NCBI GenBank assembly: GCA_026182355.1
Contig: JAPFBL010001930.1
Location: forward strand, 62,001-126,000
From: Hermatobates lingyangjiaoensis
Lineage: Eukaryota > Arthropoda > Insecta > Hemiptera > Hermatobatidae
Direction: 5' to 3'
Length of the DNA stretch: 64,000 nucleotides
Positions 22,951 to 34,279 of the stretch are shown here, one piece after another. A program made the translations under genes and the position numbers. How positions within the stretch are numbered: position 1 is the stretch's first letter; each line of letters begins with the position of its first letter. The notes beneath the pieces were generated by a model. It was not told where the DNA came from, did no database searches, and worked only from the letters and a program-made list of their open reading frames with translations.

Positions 22951-25377
22951 AAAAAAATCTGGAGTGGCCTACACTCAACTTTACTATAAGTAACTTAATA
23001 GCAAATTCTTTGAGTATATAACACATAACGTCTCATTTAAGCATAACGTAAACATTTAAATGGGATATGATTATTAGTCTTTCATTCCTGAGGTAGTAGA
23101 GATAGTGATTGAAGGACATATCAATATATAAGCTTATTTTTGTATATCACACAGCTGATGCAAATAATTTCATTAGTATAATTACAGCAGTAATAACATT
23201 TTTGAAAAACCCATGTGAACATTTCTAGAAACAAAATATTCTCCTACAAGAGAACATGGCTTTTGTTCAAATAGCCAGTCAATTTCTTACATCGTTTACT
23301 TGACATCCTTCTACATTGAATATTAAAGTAAAATTTTCAAATATAAAACAGGAAAATACCCTTTTTTTCTCTGAAAAACATCATAAACAGCTAAGAAAAT
23401 ATTGTTTTAAGGTGATTTATAATTAAAGATGTACGATAATTACATTTATTAATCTCTAAACGAAAGATTTCAATTTTGAATTATCTTTTACATATTTGGT
23501 TTTTTACAGAATTATCATACTTTGAATTTTATGGCTTCTTAGTATTTAATAAGATCATTTTCCTTCCCCTTTGTCAAATAACATATATACGAATTTTCTC
23601 TGAGTGTGTGTTATCATTTTCCTGCACAATATTATTCCTCTTACATCTCATATAAGTCAATAAACAATTTAAATTGTTCCTTTATAAATATCAATTTTAT
23701 CACAGTGGATTCGCTCAAAAAATTTCTAAGTCAATGTAAACAATGTAAAAAATCTGGAGTGGCCTACACTCTACTTTACTATAAGTAACTCAATGTCAAA
23801 TTTCTTGAGTATATAAAACATAACGTAACATTTAAGCATAACATAAATATCTAAATGGGATATAATTATTAGCATTGCATTCGTGAGGTAGTACAGATAG
23901 TGATTGAAGGACATATAAATTTATAAGCATATTTTTGTACATCACAAATAATTCATTATTTGCAAATAATTTCATTAGTATAAATACAGCAGTAATAACA
24001 TTTTTGAAAAACCAATGTGAACATTTCTTGAAACGAAATATTATCCTACAAGAGAACATGGCTATTGTTCAAATAGCCAGTAGATTTCTTACATCGTTTA
24101 CTTGACATCCTTCTACATTGAATATTAATGTAAAATTTTCAAATTTGAAACAGTAAAATACCCTTTTTTCTCTGAAAAACATCTTAATCAGCGAAGAAAA
24201 TGTTGTTTTAAGGTGATTTGTTAATTAAAGATGAACGATAATTACAGTTATTAATCTCTAAACGAAAGATTTATATTTTGAATTATCTTTTACATTTTTG
24301 GTTTTTAACAGAATTATTATACTGGGAATTTTATGGCTTCTTAGTATTTAATAAGACCATTTTCCTTCCTTTTTGTCAAATAACATATATACGAATTTTT
24401 TTTTAATAAGTGTTATCATTTACCTGCACAATATTATTCCTCTTACATCTCTTATAAGTCAATAATATATTTTCATTTTTCCATTAGAAACATCAATTTT
24501 ATCTCAGTGGATTCGCTCAAAAAATTTCTAAGTCAATGTAAACAATGTAAAAAAATACAAAAAATTCGACAAGTATAGCAGGTGATCTCTTAGTCTAGGA
24601 TAAACAAAGAGTTTATATATCGTTATTGCTCTTTCCAGTAACTGAAACTTCATGAATTTTTTTTATGAATTGCTAATTTTTTGTTCCATTTCTGGTCAAA
24701 TTTCCATTATTTTTTAACGAGCCGTTTAGCGTCAAAAAAACATTTTCTGAAAACACAAATCGTACTGTAATGCCTCTTTAGCGAATGTAATTTTAGAAAA
24801 AAATATCTCATCTCATTCTCCATATAATGTTCTATTTATTGGCATAGTTTCATTCTTGTCCGTCAAACAGTATGGCTTGTATCGCTCTCACAAGGTTTGA
24901 GATTGAATTATAAGTCAAAATTTTTACATTTTATTGAAAAAAAAATATTTCCTGTTGTTTTAAAATTCTGAATATATTTTTCGTTTGTTGCATTTGAAAC
25001 CTCAAAGATAATGTCAAAATTTCAAAACTCTAGGGTTATCAGTTTAGGAGAAATAAATGTTTTAAAAAAAACGGTTTTTTCAAAAAAAGTGACTTTCCCA
25101 TCATGCATAATTCTTCCCAAACAATAGGGGTCTTCGTTTTATGAGGCCCATTTTTGTGTAAAATATCAACTTGATCCATCAAAGATTCTGGACCGTAGCG
25201 TGGTAACAAGCAATGCTAACACACCCACCCACTCACCCACCCACCCACCCACACACACACAGACATCATCGTAATAACTTCATAAAACGACTTCTGGGAC
25301 CTCAAAACATGTAATTCCGTCAAAATCTCGAGATCGAATTTTTTCACGATCACTATACTTTACTTATAGTAAAGTAA
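22951..25377 (+). mobile_element. TACTTTACT element, second long-form copy
   Basis: It has the same ends, orientation and internal 795-base duplication (units at 22951 and about 23746) as the copy at 10123. The first unit is more diverged than the second. The microsatellite is at about 25222-25262 and the right-end hairpin at 25357-25377. Like the first copy it is inserted in an intron of the RhoGEF gene. Confidence 0.8.
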
Positions 25378-25379
25378 TT

Positions 25380-26420
25380 ATTACTTATACACTAGGCTTG
25401 CGCCATCATATCAACGCTTCATGCGAGTGATAGGAAATCTTTGTTTGGATGTATCCAAAACCTGGTTGAGGTACAAGATTACTTTGAATAATTAATTGTT
25501 ATTCCTATTAGTATAATATATAATGTTTGAAGTGATAATTATTACTCCAGTGAAAACTTTCTGGTCAATCTTACAGAAAATGTTTGATTCATTTTTCTCA
25601 GAAACAACATATGTTTGAAAAGGTGTGTTCTCTAATATGATAAGTTGCAATGTTCATCTGGTTGTTTGTTTGTTATCAAACTGTTCCTAGGACTTTAGAG
25701 ATAAACCCCTTGAGCTATATTTTAAAACTAGATAAGCAAAGGCATGTTTTCATTGAAAATGTATGTTTCATTGACATTTTATACATGTGCGTTGCAAATG
25801 ATCTCAAACATAAGATTTTCAAAAAAATGTGACCCTTCTTGAATGACTTAACTGCACTCAATGTAATATGCTAGTCTGTGACATCATCTATGTAAGATCT
25901 CAAAGATCAAAAACTATAAATGCTTAAATCTAGCGTCTGCGATTTGTTTACAGTTTGACATTAATCTATTAGTGATTCCAGTGATCTTACTGAATAAGTG
26001 TTACATTAACTTCTTGGTGAATGTAGAACACTGTTAATTTCAGCGCCATACTTGAGCGAAAAATTTGGTTTATTTGTCTTTTGGTACCAACTTTAGTGAG
26101 TCATATACGAAATGTTAAATAAAGGTTTTCTAGACATTTATGTGTAACGATATAATAATAACGATTTTACATAGAATACTTCTTCTATATAAAATATATA
26201 AATTTTGTTATTTCCTTGAATTATAGAACAAATACTCAATAACACAGAAACAACAAAACAATATACTAGTATTTTAAACTAAAAAGTGTTAATTATTATC
26301 ATTACTGTTTGTTATCCGTGCATATCTATTGCAGACGATTAGTATTACGTGGTGAATGAAAGTATTTTTGCATTTCATCAGTTTTTTTTTGGAACTATAT
26401 TGTTTTAAGTGTGATAGTTG
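25380..26420. other. Intron sequence, nothing recognised
   Basis: AT-rich, no motif assigned. Confidence 0.45.
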
Positions 26421-26424
26421 TTAA

Positions 26425-26660
26425 TATATATATATATATATATATATTATATAAATTCAAAACGAAGGAAACACACAGAAGGACACAGACATAACTCACA
26501 TCAATATTTCTACCATCGTCGTGATCAGGAGGTGTGAAGAGCGAAGAGTCCCGCAGGAAGGCATCGATGTGAGTTATGTCTGTGTCTTTCTGTGTGTTTC
26601 CTTCGTTTTGAATTTATTTTATTTAAAAATGTCCGCTGGACCGTTTCTTTTAATTTTATA
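26425..26660. mobile_element. (TA)n-bounded foldback module, CTGATGACGACGATGG type
   Basis: Arms ATTCAAAACGAAGGAAACACACAG (about 26455) and its inverted copy (about 26590-26620) surround a spacer with a minus-strand hammerhead-like block (CCTGATCACGACGATGGTAGAAATATTGATG, one arm). The same family, less degraded, is at 48550-48705. (TA)n runs flank both sides. Confidence 0.75.
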
Positions 26661-26888
26661 TATATATATATATATATAATAAAAATATTAAAACGGTCCA
26701 AACCGGACGGATATATAAATAAAAAAAGACAACAAATAGAAGAAGCGAGAAAACTTACTGGATCGATATTTCGAACTGAAGTTCGTCGTCAGGGAGAAGA
26801 AGGGAAGAAGAAGAGGTACGTGCGGCGAACTTCAGTTCAAAATATCGATCCAGTAAGTTTTCTCGCTTCTTCTATTTGTTCTTTTTTC

Positions 26889-26926
<38 letters not shown>

Positions 26927-26941
26927 AATATATATATATAA
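26660..26941. mobile_element. (TA)n-bounded foldback module, CTGACGACGAACTTCAG type
   Basis: Inverted arms AGAAGAAGCGAGAAAACTTACTGGATCGATATT (about 26740) and its complement (about 26838-26875). On the minus strand the left arm reads CTGACGA, C, GAAC-TTCA-GTTC, GAAA. It ends in long (TA)n. The outer AAACGGTCC/GGACCG strings link it to the previous module. Confidence 0.78.
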
Positions 26942-27555
26942 TATTGAAATTATGTAATGTAATCCAGTAGCAATAAACTCATTCATAAATACCTGTACTA
27001 GTTCAAAAATAATTTCTGCTACAATAGCATTTAAGCAAATCAAATACATTTTAATTTAACCAAGCTTTTTCTTAGCTAATATTGACCCTGTTTCTTTAAA
27101 TACTGTATGGACAGCATTTTCTAAGAAGTCACTTATATGCAATTATTTTGAAGAAAATAATGACATATTTTATAACACGTTATAGTTTGAAATATGTTTT
27201 ACAATGTATATTAATATAAATGTAAGAAATATGCAAAACATAAAGTAAAAGCTCATCATTAGGTCAAACTTTCTTTTGAATAATCTGAAGTTAAATTAAC
27301 TAAAACTACAAATAAGTTCAAAATTGAATGAAGCGGAATGTTAAATTTGTTCTCCAATTCATCCAACTGATAGCAGGTATCGAGTTATATACATATTGAA
27401 CTCTTAAATGTAAAGAAACTACGAAGGTGGATAAGAAGGAAAATGTACATTAGTTTCTATATGTTATCAAAGAGCAAATGACTGAAGACAGAGTAAAGAG
27501 AAAGGGAAAGGAATGAGATGATCCAAACCCCTAAGGAGTGTCACCAAAGAGGTGA
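26942..27555. other. Intron sequence, nothing recognised
   Basis: AT-rich, no motif assigned. Confidence 0.45.
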
Positions 27556-27561
27556 GTGAAC

Positions 27562-27725
27562 CTTTGAATCGGCAATGGACTTGTGAAGAGCCGCCCATGC
27601 CTCGTGCAAACAGGCCAGCCTGCTCTCAGCCAACCGGATCTGCTTCTCCACCCGCACTCTGGTGTCGAGCACGTCCTGGGCTGTCTCCTTGGCATCGCTT
27701 CCGTAAGTCTCCAGCAAGTTTACTC
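27562..27725 (-). CDS. RhoGEF exon E: spectrin-like repeat
   Basis: The acceptor TTTTGCAG completes the phase-1 codon from exon D; the donor AAG|GTTCAC is acceptable but not ideal. Residues 211-265 form long charged helices (RVRVEKQIRLAESRLACLHE, then WAALHKSIADSK). The Trp after the helix is in a typical spectrin position. A 4-bp downstream alternative donor cannot be excluded, but only this one keeps the frame into exon F. Confidence 0.8.
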
Positions 27726-28662
27726 CTGCAAAACATTTAAATCTACTGAGTTACCGTTATCAATAAACCACCTTCTACTCTGTTGTTCTTTTTTTTATAA
27801 TAGGTATATAATCATCTATGTCACATGTCATATCTATGTCATAACATCTATATGGTCAAATAATTGCCAGCTAATAAAAGTAATCAACTTTCAGTACAGA
27901 AAAACTGACAATGAATTTCAAATTACAGGTCTTAATAAGAAAAAAAGTAATTGTACTACTATAATTGTTTATCTTTATCTCGAATGACTAAAATTTGTAA
28001 CTGGGTGTAACCGATAAGTTTAAATAGTTCTTCTGTTTAATTAATTAGAAACCATGGCTAAATTATAAATTATTTGAAACTACTGAAGAAAGAAAGAAAA
28101 TAGATTAAAGCGTGGTTTTGAAAAAAGCAGTCATATGGGTGTCAGATGATTTAGAAAGTTAACAGAAAGAGCCATAGAGTATCCCGAAAAAAATCATTTG
28201 TACACTGTCAAATGTCAGCTGAACAGCGCACAGACAAAGATAACAATGGTCAATATATCTCAGTTAAATGGTCAAAACATTAAATCCTACCACTACTCCG
28301 ATCAACACTACCGTGGGCAAATAAGTGAACGCTGTGAATTTGGGATACTTACCGTATGATAACTGACAGACGGAAGATATAATTATGTTGTGACAATAAT
28401 AAGGTAGTGTTGCCAGCATTGCGAACAATCGGTGCAATGTACTGCACTGTCTAATACACTTATGGTGATTCTGACTTTTAAAGAAACAGTGCGTCAACAT
28501 TTATCTCAATGAGAACATGACTTTGAGTCAAAAGTTTAAATAATATGGACCTATATTGTTTGCTTTTTCTACAATAACTGAACTGACTGGTTAATGTTTC
28601 ATAGATAAGATCAAGTTGAACTTGAGAGTTTTGGAAAGTAAAAGTGAAAAGGGAATGTTTAC

Positions 28663-28834
28663 CGTCTGCGATGAGGAGGTTGGCAAGATGAAGGGTGTGT
28701 GAATAGGATGCCGATGTCTGCGTCATAGTTCGAGCACCGTTGTTACAGCCCTGCTTTGCACCCTCCAGGAAGCGGCACATTCGCTCTAGCTCGCTCTGCA
28801 CCTCGCTGTTCAGTCGCAGCACCCGCTCCACTCT
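28663..28834 (-). CDS. RhoGEF exon D: first spectrin-like helices
   Basis: The acceptor TTGACAG precedes AGAGTGG; the donor is GACG|GTAAAC (phase 1). It encodes residues 154-210, with a heptad-like pattern (VERVLRLNSEVQSELERMCRF) followed by a Ser/Thr-rich loop and a second helix ending HLANLLIADG. The pattern suits the start of a spectrin-type three-helix bundle directly after the CRAL-TRIO domain. Confidence 0.82.
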
Positions 28835-29570
28835 CTGTCAATCAGCACATGTCACCGTCATGCGACTTAAATCCAAACAAATCTATCGAACTAATTATTA
28901 AATAATTCTGTTTACTTATTAACTTAAACTTGAATTATGGATTCATGGAAGAATTCTTGTAACTTTCTCTTTGTTACATATTTGTATACAACTTTTTTGA
29001 GGTGTATATAATAAATGTATTGCTTCTTTTTAAAGTTCAAAATGATATTTTTAAAGTATGATCTAAATTAACTTAATCTCAGTATGTTTCAGGAAGACCA
29101 CATTATTTAATGTATTATGTATTACATTATTATGTATTATTATTATTATTATGTATTACATTGATACATATTAATTAATATGTATTACAAAGAAATATCA
29201 GTATTTGAACAAATATTCAATTGCGTATTTAACACTCAAAAAGAATTACCAACTAATAATTTAAACACTCAATGAAGAAATCACAATGAAAAATTAAATG
29301 ATAAATAATAAAAAACTAAACAGATAAGTTTATAAAACTAGCGCTATTGTTTTATGATTATCGTTATCAAATCGGTATAACATATCGCTATATTGTAACT
29401 TTAACTAAAATTTATTGGATTACGATTACATTTCATTAATTAATAACATGTCCAGTTAGTTATCAAAGCATGCTCAAATTAAGGAATTAAAAACAAGACA
29501 TTGTTGAGAAAACATTAGCTTATCATCTAATGAAGTCAAAATTAAATTGTAGGAGGAATGTTTTTTTCAG
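28835..29570. other. Intron sequence, nothing recognised
   Basis: AT-rich, with a TTA/TAT trinucleotide-rich stretch near 29100-29160. Confidence 0.45.
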
Positions 29571-29577
29571 GTTTTAC

Positions 29578-29691
29578 CAGTCTGAGTTGCATCCAGGCGA
29601 AGTGATCGTGGTTCTTTTCTCCCCCTAGGCTCTGAGGTAACTCAGTCAGTTCAACGTATTTACTCAGGCGACCCAATGCAACGTACATGGG
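29578..29691 (-). CDS. RhoGEF exon C: end of CRAL-TRIO domain
   Basis: The acceptor TTGCAG and donor CTG|GTAAAA give 38 codons in phase 0 (residues 116-153). The sequence LGRLSKYVELTELPQSLGG followed by a DH-x-x-W-M-x-L-R-L ending is the classic C-terminal signature of CRAL-TRIO domains in this family (leucine-rich helix, a Leu-Pro-x-x-Leu-Gly-Gly turn, His/Trp ending). This short exon is among the clearest family identifiers in the window. Confidence 0.88.
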
Positions 29692-29945
29692 CTGCAATCA
29701 ATCAAATTCACTCATTAGTTATAGCGAATGCACTTACTATTATGTCTATGCGGTTGATGGAAGTACCAAGTAATATTTACACAGTTTTCAAATATTGATA
29801 TATATTTTAGTTAAAGTAAATACCATTAAGCATATTATATTTATTACTTTAAACGATTTATTTATATGAATTGAACTTTATTTATTTTGAACAATAATTT
29901 GGATGGTCATGGGCATTATTGATGACGTACTCATAGATATGAGTA

Positions 29946-29998
29946 TTACCTAGCTAGCTAGCACAGATATTGCTAGCTACCAGCTTAGCTAGCAATAG
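29946..29998. repeat. Cluster of TAGCTAGC palindromes
   Basis: Several overlapping GCTAGC palindromes (CTAGCTAGCTAGC and three further GCTAGC-type copies) within about 50 bases, able to form alternative small hairpins. Confidence 0.7.
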
Positions 29999-30924
29999 TG
30001 AAGAGTATTTCGGCAAAATCTATACCTGGTTAACAACTTTTCAAGACTTACTCATCCAGTGAATGCTACATAGCAATGGATTTGACTTTAATAACATAAT
30101 CTTCTGCTATTAGTTCAAACAACATTAACTTGAGTCATTTAACGAAATATATAAATAAGATTACTATCTAATGTGAACTAACAAAGGAATTACGTGTTCT
30201 TAATTAAGAAGTTAATTTACTTTTTCTTATTTTTAGCGGTTAGTCAGATATTTTATTATTTTAAATTAATTTTTTGATAAGAGGTAGGATGACTGTGTCA
30301 TTTATCACTGACTGGCATAATAAGCACGTTGCATCAAAAGAATGCGAGGCCTGGTTGCTAGTAATGTAAAGAAAGAAGTATAGGATGACCTGGGGTCAGG
30401 AGTGCAAGACAAACCTCTTAGGTCTGAGACTGAAGCACCGAGAAAATCGCCATATTCATTTTTCAGCACGTCCTCCGACTCTTCTGAGGGAATTATTACT
30501 CTTCACTCCTCTGCATACGTTAAACTTACTCTATTAAACTTAAGCTAGCACTTTAACTGTTTGATGTGATTCTCTCCAACTTCATTTTACAACATATATG
30601 AGTTTAAAAATTGCACAAGTACTGAATTCCTGTAAAAATAATTACGTTTTTCACAGAAAAACTGAATTTTGTGTCCTTATCTAAAGTACAAGAAAGAGAA
30701 TAGAAAAAAATAAAACGAATACTGAATATATTAGAAATATAAGAGCATTGTTCATTTATATTTTATTTACAAATATGAATTTCTGTGGATTTAAAAAGAC
30801 TTTCAAATGGCTGACACCTTTAAGGATTCTACAATAAAAATCATTATGTAAATTCTATCAAATATTTGTATAAATTAATGGAAAGTAACCTACAGGGTTA
30901 CAAACAAAATTGACTTTAATATGA

Positions 30925-32160
30925 ACACCTGACATCATCAGGGGAAGAAGTACAGGTGTTGCAACCTCTTTAACGTATACGACCCACCATTCCCCGCAGG
31001 ACTATAGACCTATTAGCCTGTTACCTTGTCTGGGTAAAGTCTTTGAGAGGCTGATCCTTTCAAAAATAAAATCTTATTTGCCATTCCAGCCCGAACAGTT
31101 TGGCTTTCGAAGTGAACATGGGACCACTTTACAGCTTCGAAGATTGGTCCAGTTCATCAAGCAAGGAACGACACTGGCAAGGCCATTCCTCCCTTATAAG
31201 ACAGTGGCAGTGTTTCTGGATCTGGAGCGAGCTTTCGACTCTGTCTGGCATAGAGGTCTATTGCACAAACTAGGCTGTTTTGGTTTGCTTGAATGGTTTG
31301 TTGAGATTATTGGGTCTTTCCTCTCTGGACGAAACTTTTTTGTTTCTATTAATGACAGACATTCTCCAACTGGACAAATGCATAGAGGTGTTCCCCAGGG
31401 TAGTGTTCTTGGTCCAATCCTATATTGCCTGTATACATTTGACTTCCCCAAGCCTCCTCCTATAATAACTCCCAATTCACCCAATCAGATCGAGACATTT
31501 CTCGGACTCTTTGCTGATGACACCGCTGTAGCTTATAGATGTGCTAATGTGAGCTATGCCACCAGGAAATTGCAATGTTTCCTCGATGGGGCTTTGCATT
31601 GGTTCACAAAGTGGAAACTAGCGTTGAACCCAACAAAGAGTACCCATGTTCGATTCTGCAAGGGTGTCTCTCCCCGTCCTCCTCCTGTCTTCATTGGTAA
31701 CCAGATAATTCCCTACCAAACCCATGTAAAATATCTGGGTCTTATTTTAGACTCTAGATTAACTTTCAAGCAACACCTTCATAATAAATCCAAGCTTGGA
31801 ATTTACTTGATGTGCAATCTGTATTCTCTTTTCAAGTCAAGGAATTCTCCCGATTCGGTCAAGGACCTTGTCTATAAGGGGATTCTTCGATCAGCGATGA
31901 CTTATGGATGCTCCGTCTGGTTTAGAGCTGCACCAACGAACAAGGCGTGTATCCAGATTGTTCAAAATAAGTGTGCCCGCCTTATAGCCAGGGCTCCTTG
32001 GTACGCCCGTAATGTTGATATTCACCATGACTTGAAAATGGAATCCATAGATAGTTACATCACTCGACTTACTACCAATGAAGACAACAAACTATCTACT
32101 CATCCAAACCTCCTGGTACAAACTCTAAATCCTGCCACCAACCTTCCTCAACCTCACTGA
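30925..32160 (+). CDS. Jockey-like non-LTR retrotransposon reverse transcriptase (5'-truncated)
   Basis: The frame is open from after a TGA at 30922 to the stop at 32158. There is no credible ATG at the left edge, so this is the C-terminal part of a larger pol. Visible in order: YRPISLLPCLGKVFERLI; GFRSEHGTT; motif A, FLDLERAFDSVWH; motif B, RGVPQGSVLGPILY; the catalytic FADDTAVAY; a KLALNPTKS segment; a YLGLILDSRL strand; and a thumb with YGCSVWFRAA and QNKCARLI. Both catalytic Asp of FADD are present and there are no internal stops, so the insertion is young. The apurinic endonuclease domain is missing, and it sits in an intron of the minus-strand gene. Jockey clade by overall sequence character; assignment by eye. 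Confidence 0.9.
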   Translation, partial: TPDIIRGRSTGVATSLTYTTHHSPQDYRPISLLPCLGKVFERLILSKIKSYLPFQPEQFGFRSEHGTTLQLRRLVQFIKQGTTLARPFLPYKTVAVFLDLERAFDSVWHRGLLHKLGCFGLLEWFVEIIGSFLSGRNFFVSINDRHSPTGQMHRGVPQGSVLGPILYCLYTFDFPKPPPIITPNSPNQIETFLGLFADDTAVAYRCANVSYATRKLQCFLDGALHWFTKWKLALNPTKSTHVRFCKGVSPRPPPVFIGNQIIPYQTHVKYLGLILDSRLTFKQHLHNKSKLGIYLMCNLYSLFKSRNSPDSVKDLVYKGILRSAMTYGCSVWFRAAPTNKACIQIVQNKCARLIARAPWYARNVDIHHDLKMESIDSYITRLTTNEDNKLSTHPNLLVQTLNPATNLPQPH

Positions 32161-32415
32161 ACAATTACTTCATCCACTGACTATCTGACTACTTTTCCAA
32201 CTGATGACTAAAAACTTTTAAAACCATGACCTCAACAAGACCACATGACCGCGAATACGACATCTTTACTGCACAGACGAACTTATATCTGACAGGAATT
32301 ACTGACATTACAAGTTATAGTAGCACAGTAAGCAAGCAGTAGAAGGCCTCTGGTCTGGAACTGCTAGTTACGACGTGCACTATAGTGCGCGGATATATTC
32401 GTTGGTCGTTGGTCG
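32161..32415 (+). mobile_element. 3' untranslated region of the jockey-like LINE
   Basis: After the stop, about 250 bases match the 3' end copy at 3945-4175 (GAAGGCCTCTGGT, GACGTGCACTATA, ATTCGTTGGTCG). There is no obvious long poly-A, and the next bases belong to a PLE module. Confidence 0.65.
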
Positions 32416-32429
32416 ATACGACCCACATC

Positions 32430-32640
32430 CCCCTCCCCTCCGTGATTGATGTCTTGAAAATGATTACAGAAAGTAATCGAAACCCGTAGACCAGAATCAC
32501 AGATTATCTCAACCGTTGTTCTCACAACAGAAAAGCTGTATTTAGGAAAATCGAAGTTCTTGAGAAGAAGCCTATAGACAGGAACTACTCAGTCGTGTTC
32601 AACAAAGCATGCATATTCGAATCACTGCTACTAAAATATA

Positions 32641-32682
<42 letters not shown>
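32430..32682 (+). pseudogene. PLE N-terminal module ending at (TA)n
   Basis: A hammerhead-like block (32453-32483: CTTGAAAAT, stem GATTAC/GTAATC, GAAAC) is followed by a frame reading FRKIEVLEKKPIDRNYSVVFNKACIFESLLLKYTNI. This matches the block FRKLEKLCKKQIQAKYG...LLPTFTNIYI at 44308. It is cut by a long (TA)n run (about 32640-32680). Confidence 0.7.
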
Positions 32683-32684
<2 letters not shown>

Positions 32685-32840
32685 AAAATAACTCCCATTT
32701 TTGCTGATACCTGTTTCTGAACAAGTTTCTCAATTTTTCTAAATAACACTCTCGTTATTTTGTCTACAGTCTACACATTAAAGTATATATCCTATAGTCG
32801 ACATGTTTCGAATGATCAACATTCTTAAGGACAAAAATAA
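32683..32840 (-). pseudogene. Second PLE N-terminal module, head-to-head with the first
   Basis: On the minus strand, a motif with stem GAATG-TTGAT-CATTC and GAAACATGTCGAC (32801-32829) precedes RVLFRKIEKLVQKQVSAKMGVIFN (about 32690-32760). It meets the preceding plus-strand module at the shared (TA)n. Confidence 0.68.
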
Positions 32841-32879
32841 CTTATTTGTCAAATACTAAACTAGATCGTGAACCTACAG

Positions 32880-33545
32880 AATTGAGGCTATGATGCATTT
32901 GAGCAACTGTGACTTCTATAACCTCTTCACTCGAGCCTACCTCTCTTTTTCACCCTAAACTCAGCAAGTTAATTCACAGTTCTACCCTCTAGGAAGGACT
33001 TGTTCTCAAAGGAATCAAGCTCCTCATCCCCACTAATTACCGATGTCCTGTCTTTTATCTATTCCCTAAACTCCATAAACCCTGTAGTATGCCCGATCGC
33101 CTCCCTCCTGGTCAACCCATAGTATCAGCAATGATTGTCTAACCGAGTGTATGTAAGCATTTCTTGACGCCTCCCCACATTCTGCAAAGACTCCTTCCAC
33201 TTCCTCCAAATACTCAATAACATCTCCCTACCGGAATCCCTGGAACATCCTCTCCTTCTATCCACTATGGACGTCACATCCCTGTACACGGTTATTGACC
33301 ATGGTGAGGGTTTGGCGGCCCCACAGTGGTTCCTTGACAATAGATCCTTACCCCACATACCCTCCATCTCATTTGTCCTACAGCTAAGTTCCTTTGTTCT
33401 GCAGCACAATGTCTTCAGTTTTGAGGACCATTTATATCTTCAGAGCCGGGGAACTGCTATGAGGACCAAAATGGCTTCCTCCTTTGCGAACCTCTATATG
33501 GCCAAAATTGAACAGGATTTCCTCTCCTCTTCGCTTTTCTAACAT
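32880..33545 (+). pseudogene. Penelope-like reverse transcriptase fragment
   Basis: Frames with shifts and stops include PVFYLFPKLHKP and RLPPGQPIVSA (fingers), MDVTSLYTVIDHGEGL (motif A with the catalytic Asp), and LQSRGTAMRTKMASSFANLYMAKIE (motif B region). The DVTSLYT and GTAM-TKMA-SFANLYM strings are diagnostic of Penelope-like RT. The catalytic YxDD motif and the GIY-YIG part are absent. It is broken by frame changes near 33150-33270. The same strand is not part of the host gene. Confidence 0.85.
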
Positions 33546-33549
33546 TTTC

Positions 33550-34070
33550 TAACTTTAAGAGGCAAAGGTTAACCTTAGCTGGTTGAGATTCGGATTCCAA
33601 CCTTTACTTGAAAATTCTACTTCTTAATCTATTTAATGCTTAAAACTAATTTCTTTTTAGATCATTTATGGAAATAAGCAATAAAATAAATGGTACTTTG
33701 TTAGTTTGCAACGTATACATTTCTATAATAACAATCTATTAGTATCATCATTTTCTTAGTTAAATTTGTAAGATTTTAATTTTTCTTATTTAGAAAAAGA
33801 ATATGCTAACTGTAACAAGTTAAAATGGCCATTACATAAAAGCAGAAAATAATAGTCTAATCCAATGGAACAATGACAAGTACTGTTCAAAATAAGCACA
33901 AATGTCGACATGTTTATTTACTTTTATGGTTAAATTCTTTTTTCTAATTTAGTATACGGTCAAATTAATTAGTTTTTTCTGATGCATAACAGTTTTGTTT
34001 TGATATATTTTTTCAGAAGTTCTAAGCGGTCTCATGAGTTGACGTTGAGAATGCTTCAGTTTGTATTTTT
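33550..34070. other. Intron sequence, nothing recognised
   Basis: AT-rich, no motif assigned. Confidence 0.5.
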
Positions 34071-34075
34071 CCTAC

Positions 34076-34268
34076 CTCTCCTGGCTTCTGAATGCGATGG
34101 CAGTGGTCCATCTTTTTATCCCAGAAGGCATCAGGACGCACCACGATCATGTTCACTCTTTCTTCTTTGAGAAGTTCTCTGAGATCCCTCACCAGTGTTC
34201 TTGTCTGCCGCCAGGTCTTCGTCTGGGCGTCCACAAGCAGCGTCACCCCTCTGTGTCTAGTGTCCCCA
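34076..34268 (-). CDS. RhoGEF exon B: CRAL-TRIO core
   Basis: The acceptor GGAAG is followed by one base that completes the Asn codon carried from exon A; the donor is GAG|GTAGGA. Residues 51-115 include GDTRHRGVTLLVD, WRQTRTLVRDLRELL and VVRPDAFWDKKMDHCHRIQ. The RG-T-LLVD strand, the VxRPDxFW turn and the following basic segment match the CRAL-TRIO domain of Trio/Kalirin/PLEKHG4-type proteins. The frame remains open past the donor for a few codons, which explains a longer raw ORF. Confidence 0.85.
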
Positions 34269-34279
34269 CTTCCAAACAC

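Noticed and set aside
26592..26927. 111-residue ORF
   Set aside because: It runs through foldback arms and TA repeats; there is no host protein signal.
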